Below, piece by piece: positions 8,763 through 16,777 of a DNA stretch of 64,000 nt. Where the stretch lies: NCBI RefSeq assembly GCF_000422825.1, contig NZ_KE383929.1, positions 434,001 to 498,000 on the forward strand. The letters are read 5' to 3'. The translations under genes were made by a program, and so were the position numbers. This stretch comes from Nocardioides insulae DSM 17944 (lineage in GTDB: Bacteria; Actinomycetota; Actinomycetes; Propionibacteriales; Nocardioidaceae). Within the stretch, counting starts at the first letter, position 1, and each line of letters opens with the position of its first letter. The notes under the pieces are model-generated. The model was not told the origin of the DNA. It ran no database searches and saw only the letters and a list, made by a program, of their open reading frames with translations.

Positions 8763-10013
8763 ATGAGCCGCACACGAGTCGTCATCACCGGGCTGGGGAC
8801 CACCAACCCGGTCGGCGGGGACGTCGCGTCCACCTGGGAAGCGCTGGTCTCCGGACGCTCCGGCGTCCGGGCCCTCACCGACGAGTGGGCTGCCGATCTG
8901 CCGGTGCAGATCGGCGGCCGGATCGCCGTCGAGCCCACCGAGGTGCTGGAGCGTGTCAAGGCCCGCCGGCTCGACCGGTCGGCGCAGTTCGCGCTGGTCG
9001 CGGCCATGGAGGCCTGGCGCCAGGCCGGGCTCGAGGGTGCGGTGCAGGACGGCGGTCTCGACGGCGACCGCGTGGGTGTCGCGGTCGCCTCCGGCATCGG
9101 CGGCGTGACCACCCTGCTGGACAACTACGACGTGCTCAAGGCCAAGGGTCCGCGCCGGGTCTCGCCGCTCGCCGTACCGATGCTGATGCCGAACGCCCCG
9201 GCGGCCAACATCAGCCTGTACGTCGGCGCCCGCGCCGCCGCGCAGACGCCTGTGTCGGCCTGCGCGTCCGGCAACGAGGGCATCGCCCTGGCCGTCGACC
9301 AGATCCGGCTCGGCCGGGCCGACGTCGTCCTGGCCGGCGGCACCGAGGCCGCGATCCACCCGCTGCCGATGGCGGCCTTCGCGAACATGATGGCGCTGTC
9401 GAAGAAGCAGGGCGACCCGACCGCGGTCTCCCGTCCCTGGGACACCGGTCGCGACGGCTTCGTGCTCGGCGAGGGCGCCGGCATCCTGGTGCTCGAGCGC
9501 CTCGAGCACGCCCAGGCCCGCGGCGCCACCATCTACGGTGAGGTGCTCGGCGCAGGCGTCACCGCCGACTCCCACGACATCGCCCAGCCCGACCCCGAGG
9601 GCCGCGGCGGCACTCGCGCGATCAGGGCAGCGCTCCGCGAGGCCGAGATCGACCCCTCCGCGATCGTGCACGTCAACGCGCACGCCACCTCCACCCCGCA
9701 GGGCGACATCGCCGAGGGCCTGATGCTGCACGCCACGCTGGGGGCCCACGTCTCCGACGTCGTCGTCACCAGCACCAAGTCGATGACCGGGCACCTGCTC
9801 GGCGGCGCCGGCGCCCTGGAGTCGGTGGCCACCGTGATGGCCCTGCGCGACCGGGTCTCTCCGCCGACCATCAACCTGGACGACAAGGACCCCGCTGTCG
9901 ACCTCGACATCGCCACCGAGGCCCGCAAGCTGCCCGACGGCCAGGTCGCCGCGCTCAACAACTCCTTCGGTTTCGGCGGCGCCAACGTCGCGGTCGCCTT
10001 CGGCAGCTTCTGA
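8763..10013 (+). CDS. fabF: 3-oxoacyl-ACP synthase II
   Basis: Elongating condensing enzyme of type II fatty-acid synthesis, 416 residues. The thiolase-fold Cys-His-His triad is in place: Cys167 in VSACASGNEG, His308 in VNAHATSTPQGD and His344 in KSMTGHLLGGAGA. AAGGGAG lies just before the ATG. It is the last gene of the operon and is followed by a strong hairpin. The family includes mycolate-type KasA/B relatives, but nothing here separates those from ordinary FabF. Confidence 0.97.
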   Translation: MSRTRVVITGLGTTNPVGGDVASTWEALVSGRSGVRALTDEWAADLPVQIGGRIAVEPTEVLERVKARRLDRSAQFALVAAMEAWRQAGLEGAVQDGGLDGDRVGVAVASGIGGVTTLLDNYDVLKAKGPRRVSPLAVPMLMPNAPAANISLYVGARAAAQTPVSACASGNEGIALAVDQIRLGRADVVLAGGTEAAIHPLPMAAFANMMALSKKQGDPTAVSRPWDTGRDGFVLGEGAGILVLERLEHAQARGATIYGEVLGAGVTADSHDIAQPDPEGRGGTRAIRAALREAEIDPSAIVHVNAHATSTPQGDIAEGLMLHATLGAHVSDVVVTSTKSMTGHLLGGAGALESVATVMALRDRVSPPTINLDDKDPAVDLDIATEARKLPDGQVAALNNSFGFGGANVAVAFGSF

Positions 10014-10045
10014 TCCCTACCCGGATCGGTAGCGCTGCATCGCCC

Positions 10046-10078
10046 TGTCGGACCCGTGCGTCGTGCACGGGTCCGACA
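10046..10078. terminator. Perfect 14-bp hairpin after fabF
   Basis: Arms TGTCGGACCCGTGC (10046-10059) and its exact complement (10065-10078) surround the 5-base loop GTCGT, 32 bases after the fabF stop. There is no T-run. It is a convincing end to the fab operon. The rest of 10014-10302 is intergenic leader for the kinase gene, with a TAGGGT at 10278-10283 that could be its -10 box. Confidence 0.75.
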
Positions 10079-10302
10079 GTGGCGTATCCAGGCAGCCACG
10101 ACTCGGGCTGCCGGACGCTGGGTCGGCGCGGGGTCGGCGCAGTGGCAGGTCTCGTCGGTGATCCACGGGGATGTCCCGCGCCCACAACTGGGACGACCAT
10201 CACCCAGTCACGCTCCGAGCCGCCCGCGACCCGCATGGCCCGGGCTCTGCGATTCCAGGCACTCACCGGCTCTCACCTAGGGTCAGTGCGAGGAGGAACC
10301 GA

Positions 10303-11769
10303 GTGATCGCAGGTAGATACCGGCTGATCCGAGAGATCGGCCGCGGCGGGATGGGTGCCGTCTGGCTGGGCACCGACGAGGTGCTGGGCCGCAGCGTCGC
10401 GCTCAAGCAGTTGACCCCCGTCGAGGCCGGCGGCGCCACCGCGTCGCGGGCTCAGCGCGAGGCGAAGCTCGCCGCCCGGCTCAACCACCGCAACATCGTC
10501 GCCGTCTTCGACCTCGCGGAGGACGACGGGCTCCCCTGGCTCGTCATGGAGTACATCGAGGGACCCACCCTCAGTGGTCTGGTGGCCGAGCGTGGTCCGC
10601 TGTCCCCCGACGAGACGGCCAGGATCCTGGCAGGTGTCACCGACGGTCTCCGCGCCGCCCACGAGGCGGGTGTCATCCATCGCGACGTCAAGCCCTCCAA
10701 CATCCTGGTCGCGCCGGACGGGCGGGTGAAGCTCACCGACTTCGGTATCGCGCGCGGGGTCGGCAACGACATGACGCTGACCCAGACCGGTCTGGTCACC
10801 GGGTCGCCGGCGTACCTCTCCCCCGAGGTGGCCGCTGGCGGATCCGCCACCCCCGCCAGCGACGTCTGGTCCCTCGGGGCCACCCTCTACTTCGCAGTCA
10901 CCGGGCGGGCGCCGTACGACGCCTCCGACAACGTCCTCGGCGCGCTCTACAAGATCGTTCACGAGGAGCCGCCGCGCACCCCGCTGGCCGGCTGGCTGGC
11001 TCCGGTGCTCGACGGGACGCTGGTCCGCGAGCCCCAGCAGCGTTGGGAGCTCCCCCGCATCCACGACGCCCTGACGCTGCGCCGAATGCCGTCCGGGCCC
11101 GAGGCCACCCAGGTCATGACCGCCCCGGCCAGGCCGGTCCCAGCCGCCGTACCCCCGCCTGCTCCGGCCCCTGTACCGACGCCGACGCCGACGCCGACGA
11201 CCGCGGTGAAGCCCGCCCCGGTTGCCTCGCCGGCACCCGCCCGACGCAGCGGACGCTGGTTGTTCCCCGTCCTCCTCCTGGCTTTGGTCGTGGTCGCCTC
11301 GGCCGGTGCGCTGCTCCTCGGTCTGGACAACGACGACCGGTCGGCGAACCCGACGACGGCCGCCTCATCCGCCCCTGCTTCGCCCTCGCCCAGTGGATCC
11401 AGTCAATCGCCCACTGAATCACCCAGTGAGTCGGCCACGGACGGACCCACCGCCGAGGGCGTCACCAGCTTCGTGGACACCTATCTCCGCACGGCCGCGA
11501 GTGAACCGCCGGCCGGCTTCGCCATGCTCACGCCGGAGTACCAGGACGCCAGCGGCGGCCTGTCGGGGTACGAGAGCTTCTGGGGCGGCGTCGCGGAGAT
11601 CGAGGACATCGCCTGGATCGAGCCGCAGCTCGGCGACGGATCCGGCAACGGCCTCGGCGTCGACTACAAGTACACGTATCGCATGGACAGCGGCGAGCGC
11701 CACACCGAGCAGGTACACCTCGACCTCACCTACTCCGACGGCACCTACCTGATCGCCGGAGCCGGCTGA
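10303..11769 (+). CDS. Membrane-anchored Ser/Thr protein kinase
   Basis: PknB-type kinase of 488 residues from the GTG at 10303, which follows GAGGAGG at a good spacing. The catalytic domain (residues 1 to about 260) is intact: glycine loop GRGGMGAVW, Lys35 in VALKQL, HRDVKPSN with Asp128, DFG at 146-148, and a TLTQTGLVTGSPAYLSPE activation segment with likely autophosphorylation threonines. A Pro/Ala/Thr linker follows, then one membrane helix at about 319-340, then a Ser/Thr-rich stalk and a small extracellular domain of about 110 residues that I do not recognise. There are no PASTA repeats. It lies directly after the fab operon. In mycobacteria such kinases phosphorylate FabD, FabH and Kas enzymes, so a link is possible but unproven. 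Confidence 0.92.
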   Translation: MIAGRYRLIREIGRGGMGAVWLGTDEVLGRSVALKQLTPVEAGGATASRAQREAKLAARLNHRNIVAVFDLAEDDGLPWLVMEYIEGPTLSGLVAERGPLSPDETARILAGVTDGLRAAHEAGVIHRDVKPSNILVAPDGRVKLTDFGIARGVGNDMTLTQTGLVTGSPAYLSPEVAAGGSATPASDVWSLGATLYFAVTGRAPYDASDNVLGALYKIVHEEPPRTPLAGWLAPVLDGTLVREPQQRWELPRIHDALTLRRMPSGPEATQVMTAPARPVPAAVPPPAPAPVPTPTPTPTTAVKPAPVASPAPARRSGRWLFPVLLLALVVVASAGALLLGLDNDDRSANPTTAASSAPASPSPSGSSQSPTESPSESATDGPTAEGVTSFVDTYLRTAASEPPAGFAMLTPEYQDASGGLSGYESFWGGVAEIEDIAWIEPQLGDGSGNGLGVDYKYTYRMDSGERHTEQVHLDLTYSDGTYLIAGAG

Positions 11770-11872
11770 TCGACCCCGGCCCGCCGCCCGGTTGCCGGTA
11801 GCCGCGCGCTCGAACCATGACCCATCCCCCGACGTCCGCGCCCGACCGCGGGCGGATACCCTGACCCGGCCA

Positions 11873-11946
11873 GGGGCGGTAGCTCAGTCGGTCAGAGCAG
11901 AGGACTCATAATCCTTGGGTCGTGGGTTCAAGCCCCACCCGCCCTA
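11873..11946 (+). tRNA. tRNA-Met (CAT anticodon)
   Basis: Full cloverleaf. The seven-base acceptor stem GGGGCGG pairs with CCGCCCT, with a G-U at its end. The D arm is GCTCAGTCGGTCAGAGC, and the anticodon loop CTCATAA gives CAT. The T arm is GTGGG-TTCAAGC-CCCAC and the discriminator is A. Two C residues follow at the 3' end, but no complete CCA is encoded. A TACCCT at 11857-11862 fits a -10 box. The stem bases resemble elongator tRNA-Met more than lysidine tRNA-Ile, which also reads CAT. Its 3' end abuts an integrase remnant, so it probably served as an attachment site. Confidence 0.92.
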
Positions 11947-11963
11947 CCGAGAGTTCGTGCAGG

Positions 11964-12176
11964 TCAGACGGCATCGGCGCCTCCCAGATCGAGTGGGAGG
12001 ACGTCGCCGTCCCCTGCCTCAGTCCGCAAATGGTCCGCACGGGCCCTCGAAGCGGCCCTGTCCAAGCGGTCCGCCACCGAGTCGGGGTCATCCCCGAAGA
12101 GGCCGGCGTAGACGTCGAGCGTCATCGCTGCCGAGGCGTGCCCGAGCATCCGCGCGTCTGGCAGCGTCTTCACGTC
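11964..12176 (-). pseudogene. Tyrosine recombinase/integrase, C-terminal remnant
   Basis: About 70 codons that read as the last part of a phage-type integrase: the box MLGHASAAMTLDVYAGLF, with the HxxR-distal GH and the nucleophile Tyr in DVYAG, then DSVADRLDRA, ending at TGA near 11964. An in-frame TAG at 12177-12179 and unrelated sequence upstream show that the catalytic core and N-terminal domain are gone. It starts 17 bases from the tRNA-Met 3' end, the usual address of a site-specific integrase. I read it as the scar of an integrated element. Confidence 0.75.
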
Positions 12177-12215
12177 CTATGCTCACCGCGTGGCTCTCTG
12201 ACTGATGTGGCGTTC

Positions 12216-12533
12216 ATGATGGCTTTGCCGTTGGCCCCGGTTGTCTACGGTCTGGCGCTCTGGTCGGTTCTGGCTGCCCCGTCTGGAACCGTGAAGTCGG
12301 TATCCGTGTGGCTGGCGGGAGGCTTTTCGGTCATCCTCGCGATCGCGGTCGGCTCGACTTGGTGGTGGTGGGGAGTCGGATTCGATGAGGCCGAACTGCT
12401 CGGGATGGCCACAGCCAAGACCGACCGCGCGATGATGCTGAGCTTCTACGTCGCCACCACCGCCTATGTCGCGGTTGTCGTCGTCGGCACGGCGGCCTGC
12501 ATGGGTCGGGTTCGTTCGCTCCTGCGCACGTGA
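12216..12533 (+). CDS. Small hypothetical membrane protein
   Basis: Unrecognised 105-residue protein with three predicted membrane segments: LAPVVYGLALWSVLAAP, the tryptophan-rich LAIAVGSTWWWWGVG region, and SFYVATTAYVAVVVVGTA. It ends in a short basic tail. The start is weak: ATG at 12216 or 12219, or GTG at 12207, none with a clear ribosome site. It lies in the suspected island behind tRNA-Met. Base composition is lower in G+C than in neighbouring genes, which fits acquired DNA. No function is suggested. Confidence 0.5.
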   Translation: MMALPLAPVVYGLALWSVLAAPSGTVKSVSVWLAGGFSVILAIAVGSTWWWWGVGFDEAELLGMATAKTDRAMMLSFYVATTAYVAVVVVGTAACMGRVRSLLRT

Positions 12534-12606
12534 TGAATTGAGGATCGGGCGGACGCTGATCCTGATCCCGGCGCACGCATCTGCCGCGGTGGGCGGGGAG
12601 AGCCAC

Positions 12607-13230
12607 TCACGGATGGTGGAGTCGTGGGCCCGTCCGCTTCTCGGCCGGGGTCGTGAGTCCGTCCTGGCCGGCGTCATCCTCCCAGACCGCCTCGGCATGA
12701 CGAGCGGGAGAACTGGCCTCGTATGTCATGCTCGCTGCAGTCACCGTGGTCTGGATCCAGGCGGGGTCGCCCAAGCAGCCTCGCGGAACGCTCATCCTCA
12801 CGGTGTTCGCGGGGTAGTCGTACTCGGTGCTAGCGGCGGGGCACTTCGACCCGTGCGGACCATAGAGGTCGACCTGGACTTCTCCGTTGTAAGTGAGAGC
12901 GCTGAACTGCCATGCACGCGAGCCGGTCTTGTCCGTTCGGATGTCGGCGGTCAGATCCAAGTATCGGTTGGGTCGCAGGCCCCTGAATCGCACCTCGAAG
13001 GCGACGGTGTCGGCTCGGTGTTCGACGATCGTGTGGACGATGTCGGTATGGGTGTCTTGAGGCGCAGCGACCGGTTGCCCGTCGCCGAGGTGAGGCCCTG
13101 CCACGATCACGTCGCCCGAAGGGTCGGACGCCGAGGTCCGGCTCACCGTCTCCGAATCCGCGCGGGCGGTGCAGCCACCGGTGGCCACGGCCAAGGTAAG
13201 CAGCAGCGCGCTCACTCGCCGACGGGTCAC
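12607..13230 (-). CDS. Hypothetical exported lipoprotein-like protein
   Basis: The 207-residue protein begins at a GTG preceded by GAGGTGG. It opens with a short basic-hydrophobic signal ending LAVATGGC, a loose lipobox, so a lipid-anchored or secreted product is likely. The body has a DPSGDV segment and a beta-rich pattern (VEHRADTVAFEVRFRGL, YLDLTADIRTDKTGS, GEVQVDLYG). This resembles small extracellular beta-sandwich proteins common in actinomycetes. A conserved-looking Cys pair (SKCPAA, RGCLGD) may form a disulphide. The function is unknown. It lies in the suspected island between the integrase remnant and the toxin-antitoxin pair. Confidence 0.6.
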   Translation of the reverse strand: MTRRRVSALLLTLAVATGGCTARADSETVSRTSASDPSGDVIVAGPHLGDGQPVAAPQDTHTDIVHTIVEHRADTVAFEVRFRGLRPNRYLDLTADIRTDKTGSRAWQFSALTYNGEVQVDLYGPHGSKCPAASTEYDYPANTVRMSVPRGCLGDPAWIQTTVTAASMTYEASSPARHAEAVWEDDAGQDGLTTPAEKRTGPRLHHP

Positions 13231-13385
13231 TCGGCCACCTCACTCCCGGGCGTGCACGATTCCGAGTCACCGATCGGTCGGAGCGGGCCTGACGTGCTGG
13301 CGCCATCCTAGGACGCCGCCGGGTCACCCCGAGACGGTTTTCGGCATCTCGATGAGGACACACTCATCTGCCGCTGGGCGGGCGT

Positions 13386-13667
13386 TCACGCCTTCCGGTA
13401 GACCGTGCCCCGGTGCTCGATCCGAAGCACGACGACCTCACGCTGCTCCTCATCGATTCGGTACAGGACCCGGTAGGTGCCACGTCGCGCGGAGTGGATC
13501 CCCGAGAGGTCTCCTCTTAGCGGCTTGCCCACACGACGAGGGTCCTCCACAAGCGCCCCCGTGAGGAACTCGATGACCGCGGTCGCAACGCTCTCAGGCA
13601 ACGCCGTCTGGATCGCCCGCACCGCCGGTGGAGTGACGACGAGCTCGTAAGGCTCGGCAGCGGTCAC
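13386..13667 (-). CDS. RelE/ParE-family toxin
   Basis: Toxin of about 93 residues with the RelE fold signature: YELVVTPPAVRAIQTALPE at the N-terminus, GKPLRGDLSGIHSARRGTYRVLYRID in the middle and a beta-strand VVVLRIEHRGTVYR at the end. The Arg and Tyr residues in RRGTYRVLY and the C-terminal RGTVYR suit an mRNA-cleaving RelE, although the subfamily is not certain. The start is a GTG whose first bases overlap the antitoxin stop by four (GTGA), which couples translation of antitoxin and toxin. The predicted role is growth arrest when the antitoxin is lost. Confidence 0.85.
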   Translation of the reverse strand: MTAAEPYELVVTPPAVRAIQTALPESVATAVIEFLTGALVEDPRRVGKPLRGDLSGIHSARRGTYRVLYRIDEEQREVVVLRIEHRGTVYRKA

Positions 13668-13936
13668 GACCCCGGACGAAGGGCGCGGATGGCGTCGATG
13701 CTCCGGACCACATCGCCACGGCGATACGCGGCGTCGGCCTCGCGAATGTCCGCCAGCGCCTCGGGATCGCCGAGGACCGCCAATGTCTCCTCGAGCTCGG
13801 CCAGGTCTTCGGTACTCAGGAGCACCGCGGCGGGCCGGCCGTTGCGAGTGATCGTCACACGCTCGTGCTCGTGCTCGACCCGGTCGACGACCTCACTGAA
13901 GTGGTTTCGCACCTCGCGCAGCGACTCGACACTCAT
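13664..13936 (-). CDS. Phd/YefM-family antitoxin
   Basis: About 90 residues starting MSVESLREVRNHFSEVVDRV, the classic Phd/YefM DNA-binding N-terminus. It continues with VTITRNGRPAAVLLSTEDL, and the acidic C-terminal part wraps and neutralises the toxin in known systems. An upstream ATG at 13972 would add 12 residues without support. A perfect 12-base palindrome ends two bases before the ATG, a likely autoregulatory operator. The antitoxin gene precedes the toxin, the usual order for this type II family. Confidence 0.85.
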   Translation of the reverse strand: MSVESLREVRNHFSEVVDRVEHEHERVTITRNGRPAAVLLSTEDLAELEETLAVLGDPEALADIREADAAYRRGDVVRSIDAIRALRPGS

Positions 13937-13938
13937 GA

Positions 13939-13950
13939 CCACAATTGTGG
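13939..13950. promoter_or_regulatory. Palindrome CCACAATTGTGG at the antitoxin start
   Basis: A perfect 12-base palindrome, A+T-rich at its centre, ending two bases before the antitoxin ATG on the minus strand. Phd/YefM antitoxins usually bind such palindromes to repress their own operon. Its closeness to the start means that binding would also cover the -10 or ribosome-site region. Confidence 0.5.
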
Positions 13951-13993
13951 CGCGCATGCTGCGCCGGGACAAGCCGTCAGTCCACCGGTCGGC

Positions 13994-15604
13994 TCAGGCG
14001 GACGGTGCGGAGCGGGTGTAGAGCGCGACGGAGACATGGAGGAGCCAGAGCCCACCGGCCTCGAGGGCGGAGCGCAGCTGCGGGCCGAGGTCGGCACGGC
14101 TCCGCACCCGTACGCCGGTGCCGCCGAACGCCTCGACCAGGGCGGCCCAGTCGGGCTGGACCAGCTCGACCCCGACCGGGGGGATGCCGCGGTCGAGTTC
14201 GTTCTGCCTGATCTCGCCGTACCCGCCGTTCTCGACGCAGACGACCACCAGATCCAGGCCCTGCTCGACGGCGGTGATCAGCTCCTGGACGGAGAACATC
14301 AAGGCACCGTCACCGAGCAGGCAGACCACCGGTCTCTCGGGTGAGGCCAGCTTCGCCCCGATCGCCGCGGGCAGTCCGTAGCCCAGGGTGGCGTAGGTGG
14401 GCATGTAGAGGAACGACCCCGGGCGCTCGACCCGGATGCTGCTGGAGGCGGCGAGGTAGGTCACCTGGGAGGAATCGCCCGCGACCACGGCGTCGGCGGG
14501 CAGCGCCGCTGCCACGTCCTCGCTCAGCGCCACCAGGACCGGGGCAAGTTCCGCGGATTCGGTCTCCAGCACCGTGCGGAGCCGGCTCACCCTGGCCGCG
14601 CCGTCGCGAGCAGCACGTACGCCGGCGAGCGAGCTGATCAGCTGCGGCACCGCCGTACGAGCGTCGGCGTGCACCCGCAGGTCGGCGGCCAGATTGAGGT
14701 CGAGCTGGCTCTCGCTGAGGTCGATGCGCACCACCGTCCCGCGTGTCCGGAGGGGTTCGAACCAGGTCTCGGCCTCGCCCATCTTCGACCCGATCACCAG
14801 CACCGCGTCGGCGTCCTCGACGAACCTCCGAGCGGACACGAGGCGCAGCTCCGCCCCCACCGCCAGCGGGTGGGACTCGGGTAGCACCCCCTTGCCGTTG
14901 ATGCTGGTGAGGACCGGTGCATCCAGCAGTTCGGCCAGGGCACGCACCTGCCCGGCCGCGCGGACGGCGCCACCACCGGCCACGATCACCGGGGTCCGAG
15001 CGTCCCGCAGGGCCTCGGCGGCACCGGCGATGACATCGGCGGCAGCCGTCCGCAGGGGCGGTGCGGCCCGTGGTGTGCGCAGCTCGTCCTCAGCCTTCGA
15101 ATCCGACTCCAACACGTCCAGCGGGATCTCGATGTGCACAGGCCGCGGCCTCGCCGCGGCGAAGAGAGCGACGGCGTCGTGTACGGCCTCCAGTGCCTCG
15201 GCACCCGAGGTCACCCGGCGCGACCACTCGACGACGGCGCCCGCGGCCCCCACCGGATCCTTGGTCTCGTGCAGCGCACCGCTCCCGAACACGCTCCCCC
15301 GCGGGGCACCCGGGGAGAGGATCAGCAGCGGACGCGACTCGGCGTAGGCCGTGCCGGCGGCGGAGAGCACGTTGAGCAGTCCCGGTCCGGAGGTGGTGAT
15401 GACCACCCCGGGCAGACCGGTCTGCTGGGCCCACCCGTCGGCGGCGTACCCCGCCCCCTGCTCGTGCCGCGTCGTGACCGTCTTCAGGCCCAAGGGGGCC
15501 AGGTGGCGGTAGAACTCCAGGTTGTGCGTGCCCGGGATCCCGAACACGGTGTCGACACCGTAGGCCTGAACCAGGGCGAGGACGTCGCCTCCGACGTTGT
15601 TCAC
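13994..15604 (-). CDS. Thiamine-diphosphate-dependent decarboxylase/acetolactate synthase-like enzyme
   Basis: A 536-residue enzyme of the TPP superfamily, starting at the GTG at 15604 behind AGGAGA. The PYR domain has AYGVDTVFGIPGTHNLEFYR and the catalytic glutamate Glu48 in TTRHEQGAGYAADG. The central domain and the C-terminal PP domain follow, with GDGALMFSVQELIT and the cofactor motif CVENGGYGEIRQNELDRG. The HNLEFYR and GYGEIRQNE signatures look most like the 2-ketoarginine (5-guanidino-2-oxopentanoate) decarboxylase group rather than true acetolactate synthase, and no small subunit is nearby. The exact 2-oxoacid is not determined. It is divergent from the PIG-L gene over about 210 bases with no clear regulatory site. 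Confidence 0.85.
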   Translation of the reverse strand: MNNVGGDVLALVQAYGVDTVFGIPGTHNLEFYRHLAPLGLKTVTTRHEQGAGYAADGWAQQTGLPGVVITTSGPGLLNVLSAAGTAYAESRPLLILSPGAPRGSVFGSGALHETKDPVGAAGAVVEWSRRVTSGAEALEAVHDAVALFAAARPRPVHIEIPLDVLESDSKAEDELRTPRAAPPLRTAAADVIAGAAEALRDARTPVIVAGGGAVRAAGQVRALAELLDAPVLTSINGKGVLPESHPLAVGAELRLVSARRFVEDADAVLVIGSKMGEAETWFEPLRTRGTVVRIDLSESQLDLNLAADLRVHADARTAVPQLISSLAGVRAARDGAARVSRLRTVLETESAELAPVLVALSEDVAAALPADAVVAGDSSQVTYLAASSSIRVERPGSFLYMPTYATLGYGLPAAIGAKLASPERPVVCLLGDGALMFSVQELITAVEQGLDLVVVCVENGGYGEIRQNELDRGIPPVGVELVQPDWAALVEAFGGTGVRVRSRADLGPQLRSALEAGGLWLLHVSVALYTRSAPSA

Positions 15605-15815
15605 GCGCTCTCCTCGGCACTCGTTCGTGGGTCCGGCGGTGACCGGCGCGGAGCGGCCGGGTGGTCGAGGCACGCTCCGACGTGGTCTCCGACATGCTCG
15701 CACGCACCGCCGTCCGCGACTGCGGCCCCTCTTCGGCCCGGCCCTCGGTGGCCCACTTCCGCGTCGATCCCCGTCGGGCCTGTTCCCGAGGCGTCCACGC
15801 TGCCATGCTCGAGGA

Positions 15816-16556
15816 ATGGCAGAACTGGAGCCGCTGCGCGAGGACTGGGAGCGGGCGCTGTGCATCGTCGCCCATCCCGACGACATGGAGTTCGGGGCCG
15901 CCGCCGCGGTGGCCAGGTGGACCGGGCAGGGCAAGCAGATCGGCTACTGCATGGTGACCAGCGGCGAGGCCGGGATCGACGGGATGCACCCCGAGCAGTG
16001 CCGGGCGGTGCGTGAGCAGGAGCAGATCGACTCGGCTCGTCTGGTCGGGGTGCACCAGGTCGAGTTCCTCAGGCAGCCCGACGGCATCCTCGAGTACGGC
16101 GTACCGATGCGCCGTTTGCTGGCCGAGGTGGTGCGCAGGCACCGGCCCGAGATCGTGATCACCGGCAATTTCCGGGACACCTTCGGCGGCACGGCACTCA
16201 ATCAGGCCGACCACATCGCCGTGGGGCGGGCGGTGCTGGATGCCGTCCGCGACGCCGGCAACCGCTGGATCTTCCCCGAGCAACTCCAGGGACTGCTCGA
16301 GCCGTGGGGCGGCGTACGGCAGGTCTGGGCCGCCGGCTCACCCGAGTCGCGCCATGCGGTCGACATCGGCGACACCTTCGACGACGGGGTCGCCTCCCTG
16401 GAGGCCCACCGCGCCTACATCGAGGGGCTGGGCTGGGAGCACTTCGACGCCGGGGAGTTCCTCGAGGGTTTCGCCCGACAGACGGGTCAGCGCTTCGGCA
16501 GCGCCCTGGCGGCGCCCTTCGAGGTCTTCCCGCTCGGCTGGGGCTCGGAGGACTGA
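15816..16556 (+). CDS. PIG-L/LmbE-family zinc deacetylase
   Basis: A 246-residue metal-dependent N-deacetylase. The zinc site is seen as CIVAHPDDMEFG (His20, Asp22, Asp23), with the third ligand likely His in QADHIAVGRAV. GNFRDTFGGTALNQADH is the usual second motif. The family includes MshB and Mca of mycothiol metabolism and deacetylases of natural-product and sugar pathways. This protein is shorter than MshB and lacks obvious specificity marks, so the substrate is open. The ribosome site GAGGA is unusually close to the ATG. Confidence 0.85.
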   Translation: MAELEPLREDWERALCIVAHPDDMEFGAAAAVARWTGQGKQIGYCMVTSGEAGIDGMHPEQCRAVREQEQIDSARLVGVHQVEFLRQPDGILEYGVPMRRLLAEVVRRHRPEIVITGNFRDTFGGTALNQADHIAVGRAVLDAVRDAGNRWIFPEQLQGLLEPWGGVRQVWAAGSPESRHAVDIGDTFDDGVASLEAHRAYIEGLGWEHFDAGEFLEGFARQTGQRFGSALAAPFEVFPLGWGSED

Positions 16557-16777
16557 GCGACCGCGCTCGGGCGATTCGTCCTGCGCCGGCGTCCCGTCCG
16601 TTCGTCGCACGCCGGCGTTCCTTTCGGCGCTCTGAATGCGCCACTCGTCGCACGACAGTGATGTGGCATTGCTCACATCCCGCGATCACAGTTGAGTTCT
16701 TCCGAGTCAGGAGACGGTCACCCACGCGCATGCGCGAACCGGCCGCCAACCGCATCACCGAATCTCGGGAGAGAAGC

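Noticed and set aside
13994..15604. Acetolactate synthase large subunit (ilvB)
   Set aside because: The HNLEFYR and GYGEIRQNE signatures and the lack of an ilvH/ilvC neighbourhood argue for a decarboxylase-type relative.
16660..16679. CRP-type site upstream of the SGNH gene
   Set aside because: GTGA and TCAC are 11 bases apart, not the 6 needed for a CRP site. It is only a generic inverted repeat.
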